DNA of 64,000 nucleotides, from positions 310,001 through 374,000 of the forward strand of contig MARA01000038.1 in the NCBI GenBank assembly GCA_001792895.1. Reading direction: 5' to 3'. The notes under the pieces are model-generated. The model worked only from the letters and a program-made list of their open reading frames with translations. It searched no databases and was not told the origin of the DNA. The DNA is from Lentinus brumalis. Lineage: Eukaryota; Basidiomycota; Agaricomycetes; Polyporales; Polyporaceae. Below, one piece after another: positions 59,558-64,000 of this stretch (the stretch's first letter is position 1; each line of letters opens with the position of its first letter). Both the position numbers and the translations under genes were made by a program.

Positions 59558-61401
59558 ATGCCCAAGTTCAACGTGGCCATCATGTCAGTCGTCTCGCCTC
59601 GATCTTTCGCGCATTGTACGTTGACATTGATGTGGACTCTAGTGGCGCCGGCCTTAGCGGCCTAGCGTTTGGCATCGGACTCCAGAAGTATGCCCCGGAT
59701 ATCGACTTTGAGATCTACGAGGCTGCAACGCAGCTGTCAGAGATCGGAGCGGGCGTAGGTATCCAGCAACGCACGTGGACGATCATGCAAGCTATGGGGA
59801 TTGAGGAGGACCTGCTGAAGATCACAGAACATGGAGAGGATTGCTGTTGAGTTATCTCTCTAATTGCCTCCGTATTTGGTCCTGGCTCAGCGTCCATGAA
59901 GCGTACCCCATTGTGCAGCGAAAATCGGACCAGGCTGAAGGAGTCGAGGTTCATCGGATCCAGAATATGGGTGCGTGCTGCGTTGCTGCTTGGTTTGAGT
60001 GCACTCTGATGATGGGTCGGGCTGGGACCAGAACGCAACTACTCCTTCCACAGGGCAGAACTGCAGAAAGTGTACCTTGCAAAACTGCGTCCTCGGCAGG
60101 TCCACGTCGGCAAGCGTCTTGCATCGTACACACAGCCCGAAGACGGCACTGGTCCTATCGAACTGCAATTTGAGGACGGCACGACAGCGACGTGCGACTT
60201 CCTGTTTGGTTGCGACGGGGTGCGATCTCGCGTGCGCGCCGTCATGTATTCACAGCTCGCGGAGCGTGCAGAGGCGGCGGGCAACGCAGAGGAAGCGGCT
60301 GAGTTGCGGGCTCTCATACCCCCGCTGTTCTCTGGAGGCGTCGTGCATCGATGCTTGATCAGGAAGGAGACGCTTCCGGCGGAGGCTGTGGGTCACCCGG
60401 CGTTCAACCATCCGGGCATCGTTCTTGTGAGCGATCATCTGACGTTCAGGCGTTCAGGATTGCTGAACTGACCTTTGTCTTGGGGTCGCGGTAGTATGGC
60501 GGGAAGAACATGGTAAGTGTCATGTTCCTCTTGCTCGTATGTACTCGTGTGATGCTCGTGCAGCTTGTTGACGCCGTTTGTAGCACCTCATCACGTATCC
60601 GATTTCTTCGGGTCGTATTCTGAACGTTGGTGCTGGTATCAGCTTCCCTGGCAAGGAGGGGGTACCATACCAAGGCCCGTGGACAAGACCAGTGGGTAGA
60701 GAAGAGATAGTCAAGTATTTCGAAGGCTGGGAGCCAGACGTGCAGGAAGTCCTCAAGGTGATCGACACTTCTATCTCGCCCAGCTGTCAGGCTTACCAGT
60801 GCCAACAGTACGTCGACGGCGGCATTTTGTGGGCTATTCATGTTACCGGCAAGTTACCGACCTACATTGACGGGCAAGTTGCGCTCGTGGGTGATGCTGT
60901 AAGTCCTCACACAGTCGACGTCTGAAGTATGGTGGACTGGTAATTATGACCAGGCGCATGCGATGATGCATCATCTCGGTTCAGGTTCTGGGCAATGTTA
61001 CGAGGTAAGTGTAGTGACTTCCTGACACGAGAACCGTGAAGCTTACCCTTTGCCTTCCACAGGATGCTTGGATGCTTGCGCAGTTCCTCGGTCATGCGAA
61101 CATCACCAAAGAAAACGCATCCGTAGCGCTGCGCGTCTACGACGAGATTAGGAGACCATTCGCGCAGAGGGTTGCAGACCTCTCCATCAGGGCTGCTGAA
61201 CTGCACCACTTCAATGGTCCCGAACTCGCTTGGTTAACCCCAGAGCTAAGCGCGACGGGCACAGCCATGACTGATGAGCAACTCAAGGGCATTGGGGAGG
61301 GTACCGAACGGATCCGGGCCTGGCGGGACCACTCTTCGCTAATAGAAGAGAACGCAGCGGCGATGCGGCGGATGGACGAGGCTCTAGCCGCGACGCCGTA
61401 G
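59558..61401 (+). CDS. FAD-dependent monooxygenase-like (copy 2), altered FAD motif
   Basis: Same family as copy 1. It starts MPKFNVAII with the Rossmann glycines split by an intron (59584-59642), rejoining IIGAGLSGLAFGIGLQKYAP. Marks: LSEIGAGVGIQQRTW, VQRKSDQAEGVEVHRIQNM, ELQKVYLAKLRPRQVHVG, CDFLFGCDGVRSRVR and FSGGVVHRCLIRKE. The normally strict motif GDAAHAMTPHQGAGAGQGFE reads GDA-AHAMMHHLGSGSGQCYE here, so PHQG, GAG and GF are changed. It ends DEALAATP. Frames can be joined with standard introns, so it may be expressed, but FAD binding or catalysis may be altered. The exon after HGEDC (59850-59910) is my least certain junction. Confidence 0.8.
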
Positions 61402-62419
61402 ATTCCATGCCCAGGTAAGTAGCCATATTCTGTCGTCCTCCGAGATGAGGTGATCGGCACAGAACTGATCAACGCCTTTCAACAGGGTTCTTCGTAAATG
61501 GGGCGCTTGGACTGCCTAGGTCTCCCAGAGGGTCTGTTCCGGCTTAGTCTGAGTGTCCGGTCACTGCGAAGTTGAGGTCGGATCATTTCCGCGGCTACAC
61601 AAGAGAAGCCGGCAGGCGTGTACTGGATTCATTGGACTGGATGGCTCGTTCCTACAATTTCAGACATATGAATGCATTGATGCATACCATTGAATTTGTC
61701 TTGGACCTATCAACGTCGCTGCTACTCAGACTAGGAAAGAGGCTGGCTAAGCAGCCCCGAGCGGGCGCTTCAAAGTCAGCGGCAATGCACGCACGGGCGG
61801 TTGGTACTCGAAGTGGGTCCTCCCCACATCTCCTCCGCCTTCTCGTCTTCGGGACACTGACAGAACATCATACATAGCTGTCGCGCGTGGCATCAGAAGA
61901 TTGCGTTCTCGGGAACCCAAGTCCACAGGCCTAGGGACTGTTGCACGCGAAGATTGACTAAGTACTTAGAAGTTCTCCCAGCAGGATGACATTCGAATTT
62001 GTAAGGTCATCTGTCGTCCACTGCCTTCTCGCATCTCATGATCGTCAGTATCAATCGTTATCAACACACCATGGCGAGGTCGTGTCAACGTCGACCCTCG
62101 CTGACCCATCCTAATGACCGCCACAGCCATATGCGGCGAAAGCTTTGCCATACCTCTGGTACTACCGCCGGTGATCGCTGGCGTCCCAACGGGAGCGTAC
62201 GACGTACGTACGCCTGACAGCAGCGGCACGAGTTCTGGAAGGACTGAAGTAGCGACCGCCCGAGTCGCTGGCCCAGAATGCACTGGCGTTCTACTGCTTC
62301 TGTCGCCGCAGGTGAAGAGCAGGCGATATAAGGGCCCGTTTCTGACGCGGAAGAGCCATTCCACCCAGGACCCCCGCTGAGACTCCTAAGCCGTGCGACT
62401 TCAGCAGCGGAGGTGCGCG
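61402..62419. other. intergenic, 1.0 kb, between monooxygenases 2 and 3
   Basis: No supported gene. It contains the copy 3 promoter. Confidence 0.5.
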
Positions 62420-64000
62420 ATGTCCAAATCCGAAATGAAACTCAACGTGGCGATTATGTTTGTATATCCAGCACGTCCCTGTGACGACATCGTCTAGGCT
62501 AACAATGTTCCTTGCAGGGGAGGTGGCATGGTCGGCTTAGCGTTTGCCATTGCCTTACGAAAATTTGCTCCCGACGTCGCGTTCACCATCTACGACGGTG
62601 CGACCGAGTTATCGGAGGTGGGAGCAGGCATAACGGTACAGCGCCGCGCGTGGCAGATCCTGTGCGCCATTGGGCTTGAGGAAGAATTACTCAAGCTAAT
62701 CGGCAGCCGAGAACAGAAATGTACGCAGCTCAGAGTCTTTGGAGCGTCAGGGACTGACGTATTGACTGGTTCACTCTCAGCTGTCGCATATATTTATCGC
62801 AAGTCTGACCAGCCGGAAGGCGTCCACCTCAAGACCATCCAGACCAGCGGTACGCTCTTGCACAACCACTTAACCCAACCGACCGCTCAGTTTACTTACG
62901 AAACACGGTCTGCCAGAGCCTGGCTACACTTTCCACAGAGGAGAGTTGCAGAGGGTCATGATCCAATACCTCACATCTTCGCACGCCGTCCACACGCGAA
63001 AACGCCTCATCTCGTATACGACCCTCAAGGGAAGCGTGGAGCTGCATTTCCAGGATGGCTCGACCGCGCAATGTGACATTCTGGTGGGCGCCGACGGGGT
63101 ACGCTCGGCTGTGCGGGGCGCCATGTACACCAAGCTGGCGAACGCGGCGGTGGCTGCCGGGGACGAAGAGGGCGCGAAGGCGCTGAAGGAACATATCTCG
63201 CCGGTCTTTTCTGGCACTGTCATATACCGGACACTTATTCGGAAGGATACCCTGCCTGAAGAGGCCGCACAGAATCCTGCCTTCAATAAGACAGAAGCCA
63301 TGATCGTACGTTCGCATTTCCTATTCCTGATGGCCGCAGCTGAATCGCTCTCGTGTACTCTAGTACGCCGGGAAGAACAGGGTATGTCATCTCACTCCCG
63401 CTTCCTTCAATATTGAACAGCCTTAACACGAGCATCAACGTCAGCATCTTGTCGTGTACCCGATCTCACAGGGACGTGTGCTCAACCTGGCCATGGTCTT
63501 CACTGCTCAAGGCAAAGAGGGTTCCGTATATGACGGCGCCTGGACATCATCGGTCAGCAAAGAGGAGCTTATCGGCCGCTTCTCTGGCTGGGAACCCGAA
63601 GTCGTCGAGATCATGAAGGTCAGCCCACACGAAGTCGCAGATGAGTGTCGTGGCTGACGTCGTCAAATTATAGCACGTCAGCGATAACTTGCTCAAGTGG
63701 GTGATTAATGTCGCGACGAAGCTCCCCACGTATGCGGACGGGTTGGTGGTGCTTATGGGCGATGCGGCGAGTATCTCATGAAAGGCTGGCTCATGACAGT
63801 AAGGCTGACTGGCCGCACAGGCACATGCGATGTCCCCCCATCAAGGCGCGGGGGCGGGCGAAGGCTTTGAGGTATGTCTCCAGCGCCGCAGCCACTGTTC
63901 ACCATGCAGCTGACCACTTGGACCCACGACAAACAGGACGCATACGTCCTCGCGCACTTCCTGGCTCACCCAAGCGTAACCAAGGACACGGCAGCAATCG
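62420..64000 (+). CDS. FAD-dependent monooxygenase (copy 3), 3' end outside window
   Basis: Starts MSKSEMKLNVAI (or internally at MKLNVAI). The intron in the Rossmann motif is at the same place as in copies 1 and 2, giving IMGGGMVGLAFAIALRKFAP. It continues LSEVGAGITVQRRAW, VAYIYRKSDQPEGVHLK, ELQRVMIQYLTSSHAVH, CDILVGADGVRSAVR, FSGTVIYRTLIRKD and GDAA-HAMSPHQGAGAGEGFE. The last visible exon is DAYVLAHFLAHPSVTKD. The ribityl motif is intact, unlike copy 2. The same intron phases in all three copies show common descent. The window ends inside the last exon. Confidence 0.85.

Noticed and set aside
59950..60075. Apparent frameshifts in all three monooxygenases after the KSDQ block
   Set aside because: Choosing a slightly later acceptor (before AA CTG CAG in copy 2, AG TTG CAG in copy 3, CC GAG GTG in copy 1) restores frame in every copy, so these are normal introns.

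Overview
The window reads as nuclear DNA of a filamentous basidiomycete, most likely a polypore-like agaricomycete. Genes are split by many 50-65 bp GT-AG introns with fungal branch sites. Codon use is G/C-rich, intergenic gaps are short, and the gene families are typically basidiomycete: cerato-platanin, HET-domain protein, Pho80/PCL-type cyclins and salicylate-hydroxylase-like flavoproteins. All gene models here were built by hand from reading frame, splice sites and family conservation. No rRNA, tRNA or CRISPR array was found.

Region 1 (1-6.3 kb) holds conserved genes: the 3' part of a mitochondrial glycine/heme carrier (Hem25 type), a Big1/Voa1-like V-ATPase accessory protein divergent from SPT4, a secreted cerato-platanin, and a short/branched-chain acyl-CoA dehydrogenase. 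Region 2 (6.6-16.5 kb) looks accessory. It has a HET-domain protein, an HNH_2-like protein that seems to lack catalytic histidines, and a tandem duplicate of a large unknown protein. The upstream copy looks intact and carries three C-terminal repeats; the downstream copy is decayed. Region 3 (17.1-24.7 kb, minus strand) encodes a PCL-like cyclin, an SH3 protein and an SSXT (SS18/GIF-like) Q/M/G-rich protein. All three show apparent single-base deficits, mostly in G/C runs.

Region 4 (26.8-37.0 kb) is housekeeping: RPS25, a second cyclin, an FGGY pentulose kinase, RPL2 (uL2), and glucosidase II beta. A CpG-depleted, AT-richer block at about 37.1-38.5 kb separates it from region 5 (38.4-46.8 kb): an unknown low-complexity nuclear-type protein, a Pho80-like cyclin, a class II histone deacetylase (Hda1/Clr3 type with Arb2 tail), and a mitochondrial IF3. 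Region 6 (47.1-64 kb) interleaves three related FAD monooxygenases and one monooxygenase fragment with a cytochrome b5-acyl-CoA dehydrogenase fusion, tRNA adenosine deaminase TAD2, the mitochondrial FAD carrier FLX1 and a prolyl oligopeptidase.

Functional themes: mitochondrial and flavin metabolism (Hem25, FLX1, two acyl-CoA dehydrogenases, the monooxygenases, IF3), chromatin and transcription (SPT4, SSXT protein, histone deacetylase), and CDK regulation (three cyclins). Several pairs share divergent promoters: BIG1/SPT4, RPL2/GTB1, b5-ACAD/TAD2 and FLX1/POP. The best candidates for something undescribed are the duplicated repeat protein at 11.5-16.5 kb, the CpG-depleted block, and the decaying monooxygenase cluster.
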